A DNA stretch of 55,642 nt from an uncultured Pelagibacteraceae bacterium (GTDB lineage: Bacteria > Pseudomonadota > Alphaproteobacteria > Pelagibacterales > Pelagibacteraceae). A program made the position numbers and the translations under genes. The stretch spans positions 1 through 55,642 of the forward strand of contig CACBYC010000008.1 in the NCBI GenBank assembly GCA_902543405.1, written 5' to 3'. The notes under the pieces are model-generated. The model worked only from the letters and a program-made list of their open reading frames with translations. It had not been told where the DNA came from and did no database searches. Position 1 is the first letter of the stretch, and every line of letters starts with the position of its first letter. Of the stretch, positions 1 through 9,700 are shown one piece after another.

Positions 1-1
1 A

Positions 2-1198
2 GACACAAGGTCTATTCCATCATCATTATTACTAATTGAAGAATTAACTGAAGAGACAAGTGAGAATAATTTTAATAATCAAGAAAATAAAAATGAAACA
101 ATTTTCGATGAGGATCTTAATGAATATTATTCATCAGGATCTGAAAAACCTTTAACAAAATTAAAACAAATCCAAGGACAGTTTTTTGTTTTTAGTATTA
201 AGAGTATTAATAATTTAAATGACAAAGGTTTTATTCTTATATCTGAAAATGCTGATAATATAATTGCACAAATTGAAGAGAGAGAGAACTTTATTATTAG
301 AACAGCTCTTGTGGTACTTTTGGTTATCATTATTTTTTCATATGTCTTAAATAGATATTTTTTAAAACCTATTAAAAACTTAGTTACTTATACAAAAATC
401 ATAAAAGATAAAAGTAATGGAAAAACAGATATAGAAAGGGTTAAGACTAGAAATGATGAATTGGGAATATTATCTAAATCACTTGATGAAATGACTAGTG
501 AATTAAATAAAAGAATTGCAACAGCTGAAAATTATTCGACAGATCTACTTCATGAAATTAGAAATCCTCTTGCTTCATTGAAAAGTGCATCTGAGATAAT
601 TTCTGAAACAGAAGATAAAACTAAAAGAGAAAAATTAATTAATATCGTTTCTCATGATGTTGAGAGAATAGAAAGATTAATTACTGACTATTCTCAAATG
701 CTTAAAGATGAGGCAGTAATTTCCACAGAAACAATGCAAAAAATTGATATAAAGGATATTGCAAAATCCGTGGTCGATGATTTTAACAATATTTATAATT
801 CAAAGAGAAAAATACAAATAAGATTAAGGTCTAATGGATCTGAGAATTATTTTATACTTGGTATCAACAATAGGATAGAACAAATTATTGCAAATTTACT
901 TGAAAATTCAATTTCTTTTAGTGATGAGAATCAGGAAATTATAGTAGAAGTTAGTAAAGACAAAGAAGGCAAGCCAAGAATTGTAGTAATTGACGAGGGG
1001 ACCGGTTTTAGTGAGAAGGACACCACTAAAATTTTTAATAGATTTTACAGCAATAGACCTGAAAATTTTGGAGAACATTCAGGCCTAGGCCTAAATATAG
1101 TGAAAAACTTAGTTGAATTGCATAATGGACAAATTAAAGCCGAAAATAATAAAGAGAGGGGTGCAAAAGTTGAAATAATTTTCCCGGCGACCCAATGA
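2..1198 (+). CDS. chvG: ChvG-like sensor histidine kinase (5' end cut off)
   Basis: Two-component sensor kinase of the inner membrane; the frame is open from base 2, so the start lies upstream of the window. Visible in order: the end of a periplasmic sensor region, a membrane helix near 300-365, a HAMP linker, and the phospho-acceptor H-box with His at 551-553 (LLHEIRNPLASL). The ATPase domain follows, with N-box (IIANLLENS), G1 (DEGTGF), F-box (FNRFYSNR) and G2 (HSGLGLNIV). All catalytic motifs are intact. ChvG is preferred because ahcY follows directly, as downstream of chvI-chvG in many alphaproteobacteria. ChvG-ChvI senses envelope or acid stress in rhizobia; the signal here is unknown. 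The family is certain, the ortholog name moderately so. Confidence 0.85.
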   Translation, partial: DTRSIPSSLLLIEELTEETSENNFNNQENKNETIFDEDLNEYYSSGSEKPLTKLKQIQGQFFVFSIKSINNLNDKGFILISENADNIIAQIEERENFIIRTALVVLLVIIIFSYVLNRYFLKPIKNLVTYTKIIKDKSNGKTDIERVKTRNDELGILSKSLDEMTSELNKRIATAENYSTDLLHEIRNPLASLKSASEIISETEDKTKREKLINIVSHDVERIERLITDYSQMLKDEAVISTETMQKIDIKDIAKSVVDDFNNIYNSKRKIQIRLRSNGSENYFILGINNRIEQIIANLLENSISFSDENQEIIVEVSKDKEGKPRIVVIDEGTGFSEKDTTKIFNRFYSNRPENFGEHSGLGLNIVKNLVELHNGQIKAENNKERGAKVEIIFPATQ

Positions 1199-1240
1199 AA
1201 AGTTGATTAATATAAATAAAGTTGCTACAAGCCCTACCTT

Positions 1241-2527
1241 ATGACAGATTATAAAGTAAAAGATATTAACGAAGCAGAATTTGGAAGAAAAGAAATCTCT
1301 CTAGCAGAGACTGAAATGCCTGGATTAATGGCAGTAAGAGCAGAGTATAAAGGCAAAAATCCCCTTAAAGGTGCAAGAATTTTAGGTTGTCTGCATATGA
1401 CAATTCAAACAGCAGTTTTGATTGAGACTCTGGTTGATTTAGGTGCAGAATGTAGATGGTCTTCATGTAATATATTTTCAACACAAGATCATGCAGCAGC
1501 AGCAATTGCAAAAGCTGGTATTCCAGTATTTGCTTGGAAGGGTGAGACAGAGGAAGAATACTGGTGGTGTGTTAAACAAACAATTGAGGGTAAAAAAGAT
1601 TGGATACCTAACATGATTTTAGATGATGGTGGAGATCTTACTGCTCTTATGCATAAAGATTATAAAGATTTATTAAAAGGCATAAAAGGTTTAAGTGAAG
1701 AAACAACAACAGGTGTCTTGGCACTTAAAAAAATGGAAGAACAAGGCCAATTGTTAGTTCCAGCAATTAATGTAAACGACTCAGTTACAAAATCAAAATT
1801 TGATAACCTATATGGATGTAGAGAAAGTTTAGTTGACGGTATTAAAAGAGCTACTGATGTAATGATGTCAGGAAAAGTTGCAATTGTTGCGGGCTTTGGT
1901 GATGTTGGAAAAGGTAGTGCAGCATCTTTAAGACAAAGTGGAGCAAGAGTTTTAGTAACTGAAACTGATCCTATTTGCGCATTGCAAGCCGCTATGGAAG
2001 GTTACGAGGTAGTTTTAATGGATGAAATGATAGGCCAAGCAGATATTGTTGTAACTGCTACTGGAAATAAAGATGTAGTAACAGCAGATCATATGAGAGC
2101 TATGAAAGATAGATCTATTCTATGTAATATTGGACACTTTGATAACGAAATTCAAGTTGACGCTTTGAAAAATTATAAATGGGACGAAGTAAAACCTCAA
2201 GTTCATGAAATAACATTCCCAGACGACAAAAGATTAATTTTGTTAGCTGAAGGAAGACTTGTGAATTTAGGTTGTGGAACTGGTCACCCAAGTTTTGTTA
2301 TGAGTGCATCATTTACTAACCAAGTAATTGCTCAAATTGAGCTTTGGAATAATTCAGATAACTATGAAAATAAAGTTTATGTGCTTCCTAAACACTTAGA
2401 TGAAAAAGTTGCAAGGCTTCATTTAGATAAAGTTGGTGCAAAATTAACACCATTATCTAAAGAGCAAGCTGATTATATAAGTGTAACACCAGAGGGACCA
2501 TACAAGCCTCATGCTTATCGCTACTAG
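1241..2527 (+). CDS. ahcY: Adenosylhomocysteinase (SAH hydrolase)
   Basis: Cytosolic NAD-dependent enzyme that splits S-adenosylhomocysteine into adenosine and homocysteine, relieving product inhibition of methyltransferases. The 428-residue protein shows the substrate motif [14 protein letters not shown] near residue 80, the NAD-binding [10 protein letters not shown], and a C-terminal KPHAYRY that matches the family's Lys-Tyr end (usually KPxHYRY). The length fits the shorter family form. It begins 42 bases after the kinase gene. The leader has no Shine-Dalgarno match and no recognised riboswitch. Its 3' end overlaps tsaE by 17 bases, so co-transcription is likely. Confidence 0.97.
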   Translation: MTDYKVKDINEAEFGRKEISLAETEMPGLMAVRAEYKGKNPLKGARILGCLHMTIQTAVLIETLVDLGAECRWSSCNIFSTQDHAAAAIAKAGIPVFAWKGETEEEYWWCVKQTIEGKKDWIPNMILDDGGDLTALMHKDYKDLLKGIKGLSEETTTGVLALKKMEEQGQLLVPAINVNDSVTKSKFDNLYGCRESLVDGIKRATDVMMSGKVAIVAGFGDVGKGSAASLRQSGARVLVTETDPICALQAAMEGYEVVLMDEMIGQADIVVTATGNKDVVTADHMRAMKDRSILCNIGHFDNEIQVDALKNYKWDEVKPQVHEITFPDDKRLILLAEGRLVNLGCGTGHPSFVMSASFTNQVIAQIELWNNSDNYENKVYVLPKHLDEKVARLHLDKVGAKLTPLSKEQADYISVTPEGPYKPHAYRY

Positions 2528-2990
2528 AAGTGGCAAAATAAATATTTCTAAAGAAAAAGATACTAAACTTGTAGCTGAACGCCTAGGTAAGTTCATTAAT
2601 TTAGGAGATTTTATACTTTTAACTGGCAATCTAGGCGTAGGCAAAACTACTTTCATTAAATACATTATTAATTCTCTTCAAAGAAAAAACAGACAGGAAA
2701 TATCGGAAGTTCCTAGTCCTACTTTTAATATTACTAATGAGTATCAGATAAAAAAAATTTTAATAAAGCACTACGATTTATACAGAATTAAAAATGAAAA
2801 AGAGCTTAATAACTTAGGTATCAAAGAAAATTTGAAAAAACAAATAACCTTAATTGAGTGGCCCGAAATAGCAAAAAAAATAAAAATTGAAAATAGTATT
2901 AGTTTAATATTCAAATATAATCAAAGATATACTGAGCGTTATCTTACGATAATTTCTAAAAACAAAAAAATAATTAATGAATTTAAATAA
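2511..2990 (+). CDS. tsaE: tRNA t6A biosynthesis ATPase TsaE
   Basis: Small P-loop ATPase that drives turnover of the TsaB-TsaD complex making N6-threonylcarbamoyladenosine on ANN-decoding tRNAs. The Walker A motif GNLGVGKTT is at residues 39-47, followed by the family's SPTF motif ([12 protein letters not shown]) and a later HYDLYRI, which carries the conserved Asp. At 159 residues the length is normal. The start overlaps the end of ahcY by 17 bases and the end overlaps the kinase gene that follows by 14. Order tsaE, sugar kinase, nucleotidyltransferase is widespread in alphaproteobacteria. Confidence 0.93.
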   Translation: MLIATRSGKINISKEKDTKLVAERLGKFINLGDFILLTGNLGVGKTTFIKYIINSLQRKNRQEISEVPSPTFNITNEYQIKKILIKHYDLYRIKNEKELNNLGIKENLKKQITLIEWPEIAKKIKIENSISLIFKYNQRYTERYLTIISKNKKIINEFK

Positions 2991-3927
2991 GTTTAAAAAA
3001 CTATCTGGAGATGCATCATTTAGAAATTTTTATAGAGGAAAAAAAAATATTCTTGTTCATTGTGTAAAAAATAAAAAAAGTAATTTGTTAGAATATGATG
3101 CTGTTAATAAAATATTAATTAAAAAAAATATTTTAGCCCCTAAATTAATATCTCAGAATTACAAAAATAATTATATTGAGATTGAAGATTTTGGTGATTT
3201 AACAGTTTTTAAAAAATTTCAAAAAAAAAAAGTAAATAAAAAAATCTATTATAAAAAAATTTTAAATTTATTAATCAAAATGAAAAATATAAAAACTAAG
3301 TATCAAAAAACATTTTTGAAAACTAATTATAAAGTGCCAGACTATTCATTAAAAAAATTATTAGATGAGTCTAATTTATTCTTGGATTGGTATTTACCAA
3401 AATATATTAAAAGAGGAAAAAATAAGATTTTAAAAATAAAATTTAATAAGATATTTAAAAAATTACTAAATAATATCTATTATAAAAAAAAAGTTTTTGT
3501 ACATCGAGATTTTCATATATCTAATTTAATGATTACTAAAAAAGGTTTAGGGCTGATAGATAGTCAAGATGCTGTCTATGGTAATATTGCATATGATTTA
3601 GCTTCTCTTATCGATGATGTCAGGTTTAAAACAGACATAAAGACTAAAAAATATATCTTTGATGAATTCATAAAAAAAAATAAACAATTAAATCTTAAAA
3701 AGTTCAAAAATGACTTTGAGATCTTATCTGTATTAAGGAACTTAAAAATAATTGGCATATTTACTAGGTTATCTGTGAGAGACAAAAAAAATAAATATCT
3801 TAAACTTATACCTAATGCATGGGATTTAATTGACTACAGAACTTTGAATAATCCAATATTTAAAGACTTAAATTACCTTTTAGGTAAAAATTTTGATAGA
3901 AAAATTAGAAAATCTTATGAAAATTAA
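2977..3927 (+). CDS. amgK: AmgK-like anomeric amino-sugar kinase
   Basis: Aminoglycoside-phosphotransferase-fold kinase, 316 residues, very Lys/Asn rich. The catalytic loop VHRDFHISN (residues 175-183) and the metal-binding IDSQD (194-198) are present. The N-terminal LSGDASFRNFYR resembles the glycine-rich opening of AmgK proteins. AmgK phosphorylates the anomeric position of N-acetylmuramate and N-acetylglucosamine in the cell-wall recycling bypass that feeds UDP-MurNAc synthesis. The role is inferred from the fold and from the adjacent MurU-like gene, which would use its product. It is translationally coupled on both sides. Confidence 0.8.
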   Translation: MNLNKFKKLSGDASFRNFYRGKKNILVHCVKNKKSNLLEYDAVNKILIKKNILAPKLISQNYKNNYIEIEDFGDLTVFKKFQKKKVNKKIYYKKILNLLIKMKNIKTKYQKTFLKTNYKVPDYSLKKLLDESNLFLDWYLPKYIKRGKNKILKIKFNKIFKKLLNNIYYKKKVFVHRDFHISNLMITKKGLGLIDSQDAVYGNIAYDLASLIDDVRFKTDIKTKKYIFDEFIKKNKQLNLKKFKNDFEILSVLRNLKIIGIFTRLSVRDKKNKYLKLIPNAWDLIDYRTLNNPIFKDLNYLLGKNFDRKIRKSYEN

Positions 3928-4603
3928 AACTGCCCTAATACTCTGTGCTGGATTTGGCAAGAGAGTACAACCGATAACTGACAGTTTGCCTAAGCCATTA
4001 ATAGTTTATAAAAATAAAACCTTATTAGAAAATACAATTAATTTTCTTATAAAAATAAAAATCGAAAAAATTAAAATTAATGTTTTTTATTTAAAAGAAA
4101 TGATCATTGATTTTATTAATAGTAAAAATTTCCCAATAAATATTGAAATTGTAGATGATGGTGAGACAATCTTAGGAACAGGAGGTGGTACTCTAAGTCT
4201 TATAAAAAAATCTAATGAGAATGATGTTCTAGTAATTAATCCAGATACAATTTGGGATGATAGTTATATCAACTCAATTGATAAAATGGAGAAAATTTAC
4301 TTTGAAAGAAAAATTAAAAACATTTTATTAATTGTAAATAACTCGACATGTTTTGATAAAAGATTTAATGGAGATTTTGACATAAAAAATAATGTCCTTC
4401 TAAAGGAAAAAATAAATAATTTTAAATATACTGGATGTCAAATATTTAATAAGGAATTAATATTACATAAACAATTAAATTATTTTCCCATATCTGAAAT
4501 ATGGGATGCACTTTTGAGAGAAAGTAAACTTTATGGCTATGAGCATAAAGGTGAATTTAAGCATTTAACTGATTTTGAAATATACGAAAAATTATTTATT
4601 TAG
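3917..4603 (+). CDS. murU: MurU-like N-acetylmuramate-1-phosphate uridylyltransferase
   Basis: Nucleotidyltransferase with the signature LCAGFGKRVQPIT followed by LPKPL at the N terminus, and a metal/sugar-site INPDTIWD. MurU condenses UTP with MurNAc-1-phosphate to give UDP-MurNAc, bypassing de novo MurA/MurB synthesis. I start it at the ATG at 3917; an in-frame TTG at 3893 would add eight residues before the conserved motif and is less likely. It overlaps the amgK end by 11 bases. Its stop shares a TTAG tetranucleotide with the convergent gpmA stop. Other sugar-1-phosphate nucleotidyltransferases are possible, but the pairing with amgK supports this call. Confidence 0.8.
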   Translation: MKIKTALILCAGFGKRVQPITDSLPKPLIVYKNKTLLENTINFLIKIKIEKIKINVFYLKEMIIDFINSKNFPINIEIVDDGETILGTGGGTLSLIKKSNENDVLVINPDTIWDDSYINSIDKMEKIYFERKIKNILLIVNNSTCFDKRFNGDFDIKNNVLLKEKINNFKYTGCQIFNKELILHKQLNYFPISEIWDALLRESKLYGYEHKGEFKHLTDFEIYEKLFI

Positions 4604-5310
4604 AAAACTAAAAGATCTTTTGCTCTATCTTTATCTAAATATCTTGCGTGTTTAATCTTTCCTTTTTCAGTTTCAATCAATAAAGGATTACCAGTTGGTA
4701 TTTCTAAGCTTGAAATCTTTTCATTATCTAAATTAAATAAGTATTTACATAATGATCTAATTGAATTTCCATGAGCTGAAACAATAATATTTTCATCTAA
4801 ATTAGGTTCAATGTTTTTTTTATAAAAAGGTATTACTCTTTCATAAGTATTTTTTAATGACTCTGTATCTGGAATTTTATCTTTTGGAACATGTTTATAT
4901 ATATTAATATTTAAAGGATGATATGGGCTTGTTTTTTTTAGAGGTTCAGGTGGGTTATCCCAAGATCTTCTAAAAGTATGAATTTTTTCTTCTCCAAAAT
5001 GTTTTTTCATTTCATCTTTATTTAAACCAGTTAATGCTCCATAGTGTCTCTCATTTAGTTCCCAAGCATTAACAACATCTCGATTCTTAATTCTCATGGT
5101 ATTGAGTATTAAATTAAGTGTCTCAATCGATCTTGTCTGTAAGGATGTGTAAAAATAAGATAATTCAAGGTTTAATTCTTTAATCAACTCTCCTGCCTTA
5201 CAAGCTTCAAGCTTACCTTTGGCAGCTAAACCTACATCTACCCAGCCAGTAAAACGGTTTTCCAGGTTCCACTCACTTTGCCCGTGTCTAACAAGTATTA
5301 AATTATTCAT
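4600..5310 (-). CDS. gpmA: 2,3-bisphosphoglycerate-dependent phosphoglycerate mutase
   Basis: Glycolytic/gluconeogenic enzyme interconverting 3- and 2-phosphoglycerate through a phosphohistidine. LVRHGQSEWN carries the catalytic His at residue 8; the substrate motif RHYGALTGLNK follows near residue 88; the second histidine is in SAHGNS at residue 180. At 236 residues it is the normal cofactor-dependent length. It is a single gene, convergent with murU, with which it shares its stop codon tetranucleotide, and divergent from the zeta-subunit gene across a 64-base gap. Confidence 0.96.
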   Translation of the reverse strand: MNNLILVRHGQSEWNLENRFTGWVDVGLAAKGKLEACKAGELIKELNLELSYFYTSLQTRSIETLNLILNTMRIKNRDVVNAWELNERHYGALTGLNKDEMKKHFGEEKIHTFRRSWDNPPEPLKKTSPYHPLNINIYKHVPKDKIPDTESLKNTYERVIPFYKKNIEPNLDENIIVSAHGNSIRSLCKYLFNLDNEKISSLEIPTGNPLLIETEKGKIKHARYLDKDRAKDLLVF

Positions 5311-5340
5311 AAACTTAACACAAATATAAATTAAATTAGA

Positions 5341-5368
5341 TTGACATAAAGCGAAATCTTTTTAATTT
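5341..5368 (+). promoter_or_regulatory. Candidate promoter for the zeta-subunit gene, possibly leaderless
   Basis: TTGACA at 5341-5346 and TAATTT at 5363-5368 are separated by 16 bases, a good match to a housekeeping -35/-10 pair. Transcription would begin about seven bases after the -10, at or within a base or two of the ATG at 5375. That implies an mRNA with no leader and no Shine-Dalgarno site. This is inference from pattern and position only. Confidence 0.45.
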
Positions 5369-5374
5369 GTTAAA

Positions 5375-5683
5375 ATGAGTTCATTTGAAGATAGAAAAAA
5401 AAGTTTTGAAAAGAAGTTTGCTCACGATCAAGAGCTTCAATTCAAGGTTAGTGCTAGAAGAAACAAATATTTAGGAGAATGGGTATCCAAGATGCTAAAT
5501 TTTAATTCAGATGAAGAAAAAGAATATATTCAATCAGTCATAAAAGCAGATTTTGCTGAAGCAGGTGATCAAGATGTTTTTAGAAAAATTAAAGATGACT
5601 TGAAAGCGAAAAACGTTTCAGACGAAGAACTTAGAAAAAAAATGGACGAATTAAATGAAAAAGCAAAAACTGATTTTAATTAG
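5375..5683 (+). CDS. DUF1476 protein, F1-ATPase inhibitory zeta subunit
   Basis: The 102-residue protein starts MSSFEDRKKSFEKKFAHD and continues through SARRNKYLGEW, the hallmark of the alphaproteobacterial DUF1476 family. In Paracoccus this protein is the zeta subunit, which inserts into F1-ATPase and blocks wasteful ATP hydrolysis. It is predicted to be almost entirely alpha-helical and highly charged, with no membrane segment. A free-standing gene away from the atp operon is usual for the family. Its 3' end overlaps the nuclease gene by 29 bases in another frame. Confidence 0.9.
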   Translation: MSSFEDRKKSFEKKFAHDQELQFKVSARRNKYLGEWVSKMLNFNSDEEKEYIQSVIKADFAEAGDQDVFRKIKDDLKAKNVSDEELRKKMDELNEKAKTDFN

Positions 5684-6170
5684 TTTTTTTTTTCTCTTAT
5701 TTAATAATATTTCCTCACTCTCTTCAGACCACAATTATTTGTTAATTTCAGGCAAACCAAAAATTATAGATGGTGATACACTCAAGATTAATAATAAAAA
5801 AATTCGTTTTAGTGGAATTGATGCCCCTGAAAGTTATTTTTTTGGAAAAAAACAATCATGTGTTTTAAATAATGTTGAAATTCTATGTGGAAAACTATCT
5901 AAAGAAAAACTTATTGAAAAAATTGGAGATCAGATTGTCAATTGTAGAACAGAAAAAAATAAAGATCAATACAGTAGGTTAATTGGAGAATGTTTTGTAA
6001 AAAATAAGAGTCTCTCGGTTTTTATGGTCAAAAATGGTTATGCATTTGATTATCCTATGTATTCAAATGGCAAATTTAGAAAATATCAGATTTATGCAAA
6101 AAATCTTTCTTTGGGTTTATGGAAAATGCAATTCGAATATCCTTGGATATGGAGAAAAAAAAATAGATAA
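5655..6170 (+). CDS. Secreted thermonuclease-family (SNase-like) protein
   Basis: A 171-residue protein with an N-terminal signal peptide (hydrophobic residues about 5-22, then SLSSDHNYL). The staphylococcal nuclease fold is shown by KIIDGDTLKI, RFSGIDAPES and DQYSRLIGECF, with NGYAFDYP toward the end; these supply the Ca-binding Asp residues and the catalytic Arg of the family. It probably degrades nucleic acid in the periplasm or outside the cell, which could supply nucleotides or phosphate; substrate and role are inferred. The chosen ATG lies inside the end of the zeta gene. Internal cysteines may form disulfides. Confidence 0.85.
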   Translation: MKKQKLILISFFFLLFNNISSLSSDHNYLLISGKPKIIDGDTLKINNKKIRFSGIDAPESYFFGKKQSCVLNNVEILCGKLSKEKLIEKIGDQIVNCRTEKNKDQYSRLIGECFVKNKSLSVFMVKNGYAFDYPMYSNGKFRKYQIYAKNLSLGLWKMQFEYPWIWRKKNR

Positions 6171-6178
6171 TAATAAAA

Positions 6179-6778
6179 ATGATTCGAAATAAAAATATAA
6201 TTTTATTTTTATTCCTTTTTATAGTATCTGCTTGCTCTTCAATTCCTAAAAATACTGCAGATGGCTGTTCAATTTTTTCAGAAAGATATCTTTGGTATAA
6301 ACATGCAAAAAAAACTGAACAAAAATGGGGAACTCCTATTTATTTACAACTTGCTATAATTAAAATGGAGTCAGATTTTGATTGGTTGGCAAAACCACCT
6401 AGACAAAAATTATTTAAGGTTATTCCTTATAAAAGACCATCAAGTTCTTTTGGCTATTCCCAAGCAGTTAGAGGAACCTGGAGGCAATACAAAGAGGAAA
6501 CAGGAAACAAGTATGCTACTAGGACAAGATTTAAAGATAGTGTAGATTTTATTGGTTGGTATACAAATAAAACAGAAAAGATCTTAAAAATTTCAAAAAA
6601 TGACGCTTTTAAACAATATGTTGCTTATCATGAGGGATGGGGAAATTACAAAAATTATAAAAAGAATCAAAAAATTATTATTTTAGCAAAAAAAGTTGAA
6701 AATCAGTCCAAGAAATATAAAGCACAGCTTAACAATTGTCGTAATTCACTTACTACAAAGAAATATATTATATTTTAG
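6179..6778 (+). CDS. SLT-type transglycosylase-like lipoprotein
   Basis: Lipoprotein signal with lipobox IVSAC (Cys19), so probably anchored in a membrane facing the periplasm. A lytic-transglycosylase-like core follows: candidate catalytic Glu65 in IIKMESDF, then SSSFGYSQAVRGTW (the family's GLMQ/GxxQ region) and YVAYHEGWGNY. It would cleave peptidoglycan glycan strands to give anhydro-muropeptides, which fits the window's sugar-recycling genes. It is 199 residues, short for a housekeeping Slt. It shares a TTAG stop overlap with the convergent RND gene. Confidence 0.75.
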   Translation: MIRNKNIILFLFLFIVSACSSIPKNTADGCSIFSERYLWYKHAKKTEQKWGTPIYLQLAIIKMESDFDWLAKPPRQKLFKVIPYKRPSSSFGYSQAVRGTWRQYKEETGNKYATRTRFKDSVDFIGWYTNKTEKILKISKNDAFKQYVAYHEGWGNYKNYKKNQKIIILAKKVENQSKKYKAQLNNCRNSLTTKKYIIF

Positions 6779-9700
6779 TTTAATTGTTTTTTAAGTTCTA
6801 TATCAACTGCATCAATTCTCCTCGTATTTTTCGCTAAAGTTAAATACATCGTCGGAGTTACATATAAAGTAAAGAATGTAGAAATTATCATTCCACCAAG
6901 TATAGTTGCACCTACAGCAAGTCTCGAGCCTTCTCCAGCACCTGGACCAATATTTCCAATAACTAACGGTAACATTGCAATCATTGTGCTAATGGAAGTC
7001 ATTATAATTGGTCTAAATCTTAAACTGCAGGCTTCTTTTACAGCTTTTTCAATTTCCTTACCTTTTGTTCTTAATTGATTTGCATAATCAACTATAAGAA
7101 TACTATTTTTTGTTGAAATACCAATGAGTATTACCAAGGCTATTTGTGAAAATATATTTATTGATGAATTTAAGAATAGTATAAAAATTAACCCCCCGAA
7201 TACTGCAAGTGGAACAGTTAATATAATTATAAATGGGTGTATAAATGAATTAAAAGTAGCTGACATTACAAGATAAGCAGTCAATAATGCTAAAGCAAAA
7301 ATAATATAAAGTTCATTACTTGTTTCTTTTAATTCTTCAGATTTTCCTTTCCAAGTAATTTGTTTGTCTGGAGCAACATTTGTCATCGTTTCCTCTAAAT
7401 ATTTAATCGCTTCAGCTAAAGTATAACCTTCACTTATGTTAGCCGATATTGTTACAGCACGTTGTCTATTGTATCTTGACAACTTACTAGCTGTTCCTTT
7501 TTCTTTAAATTCAACAAGATTAGAGAGTGAAACTAAATTACCAGTTTTTTCAGATCGAACAAATATTTTACTCAAACTTTCTTTATTTTTTCTATCTTCT
7601 AAATATTGCTGTAAAATAATTGGGTATTCTTTTCCAAGTTTATTAAATTTTGTGACCGTTTTACCTCCATACAATGTTTCTAAAGTTTGACCAATTGCTT
7701 CAGTTGATATTCCTAAGTCTTTTGCTTTATTTTTGTTAATTTTTATATTTACTTCAGGTTTATTTCTACTGTAGTCAGATTCAAGTCTTGATAAATTTCT
7801 GTTCTTTCTTAACATTCTAATAACTTGAGATTGTATTTGTTCTAACTCTTCATATGTATTTCCATAAATAACCATTTGAACAGGCTTATTGTAACTAGAA
7901 ACTCTTATGGACTGAGGAGAAATTGGAAAAGCTAATGTTTGAGGTACCGTGACTATTTTTCCGATCGCTTGTCTCATTATTGTTTGAGAATTCTGTTTTC
8001 TATTTTTCCAATTATCTAAAAGCGAGATAATTAAGAAGCTATTTTCAGAGCCAAAACCAGGAACTATCATTAAAAATCTATTGTATGGACTATTATCGCT
8101 ATCAAGCAGTGGAATTAGTCTTTTTTCAACATCCTCCGCCCTTTTTTGAGTATATTGGAACGAACTTCCCTCATCAGTAAATCCTATAACTAAGTAAACT
8201 CCACGATCTTCTAATGGTAACAATTCTTTTTTTGCGTAGTTATATAAACCCCCAGAGGCAACTATAATAAAAATTATGAATGTTATTATTGTTTTCTTCT
8301 TGTTCATCCAAAATCCTAATGTCTCAGTGTAAAATTTTAAAAAGCCTTGAAAAAATTTATCAAATCCTCTTGTCAAGAAATTAGACTTTTTTTTTTTATC
8401 AAGAAATTTACTACCTAACATTGGTGAAAGTGTTAGAGCAACGAATGATGACACTACTATTGCAAATGATAGCGCTATTGCAGTTTCTTTAAATAAAGTT
8501 CCAGCAATACCTTCAATAAAAATTAAAGGTAAAAATACTGCTACCAAAATAAGGGTTGTAGCAATAATTGCAAATGTAATTTGTTTTGAGCCTCTATATG
8601 CTGCTACTAACGGTGTCTCACCATTTTCAATTCTTCTGTATATTGCATCAGTCATAATGACTGAGTCATCGGTAATAATTCCAATTGCTAATATAAAACT
8701 TAATAAGACAAATATATTAATTGATAGATCAAATATATATAAACCTAAGAATGTAGCAATTAGACTTACAGGTAAAGCTATTGCGGGAACAATAACTGCT
8801 TTTAAGTTTCCTAAAAATAAATAAATTATTATTACAACAAGTATAAAGGCTATAGCTAAAGTTTTATAAACCTCATTTATTGCTTCGCCAATATAAGTAG
8901 CTCTATTAAAAGCTATTTCCAAATTTAAGTCACTAGGTAAAGTTTTTTTAATTTCTTCAATTTTTTTTTCAACATCTTTTGATAATTCTACAGTTGATGC
9001 CCCACTTCTTGCATAAATTCCTATACCCATGGTTTTTAGATTTAATGCTCCTTTACTTTGAGCTCTAAATAAAACTTTCTCTGTGACAGGGCCTAATTCT
9101 AAATTTGCAATATCTGATAGTCTTACGATATTGTCTTTAGCCTTCTTAATTGGGAGCTCCTTAAGTTTTTCTAAGTCATTGTATGATTTATCGATATTGA
9201 TCGTTAAATCTATATTTTCAGCTTCAAGTGTACCTGCAGGTAATCGAACATTTTCATTTCTTAAAGATCTTTCTACTTCTTGAATAGTTAAATTGTTTGC
9301 AGCTAATTTGATTGGATCTATCCATACTCTTATACTCTGTTCTCTAAGGCCGCCCGTTCTTATTCGGCCAACATTTTTAATGCTAGAAAACTGATCAACT
9401 AAATATCGTTCTGCATAATCTCCAAGTTCAAGATCACTCCAGGTTTCTGAAGATAAAGCAAGCCACATTGTAGTTGTAAAACCCGCAGATTGTTTAAGTA
9501 TTCTAGGGGCCTCAGACTCAGCGGGTAATCTTCCGACAATTCTTGCAACTCTCTCTCTTACATCGTTTGCGGCATTATCAAGGTCAATATCAGTGTCAAA
9601 TTCGATATTTATAGTACTTTTTCCATTTTCTGATTTGGCGTCAATATTTTTTATTCCTTCTGCACCACCTATAACTTCCTCTATTACTTGTGTTACTTCT

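Noticed and set aside
1199..1240. Possible SAM/SAH-type riboswitch before ahcY
   Set aside because: I could not match the SAH, SAM-II, SAM-V or SAM-SAH core sequences, and the 42-base leader shows no clear pseudoknot. An Rfam scan would settle it.
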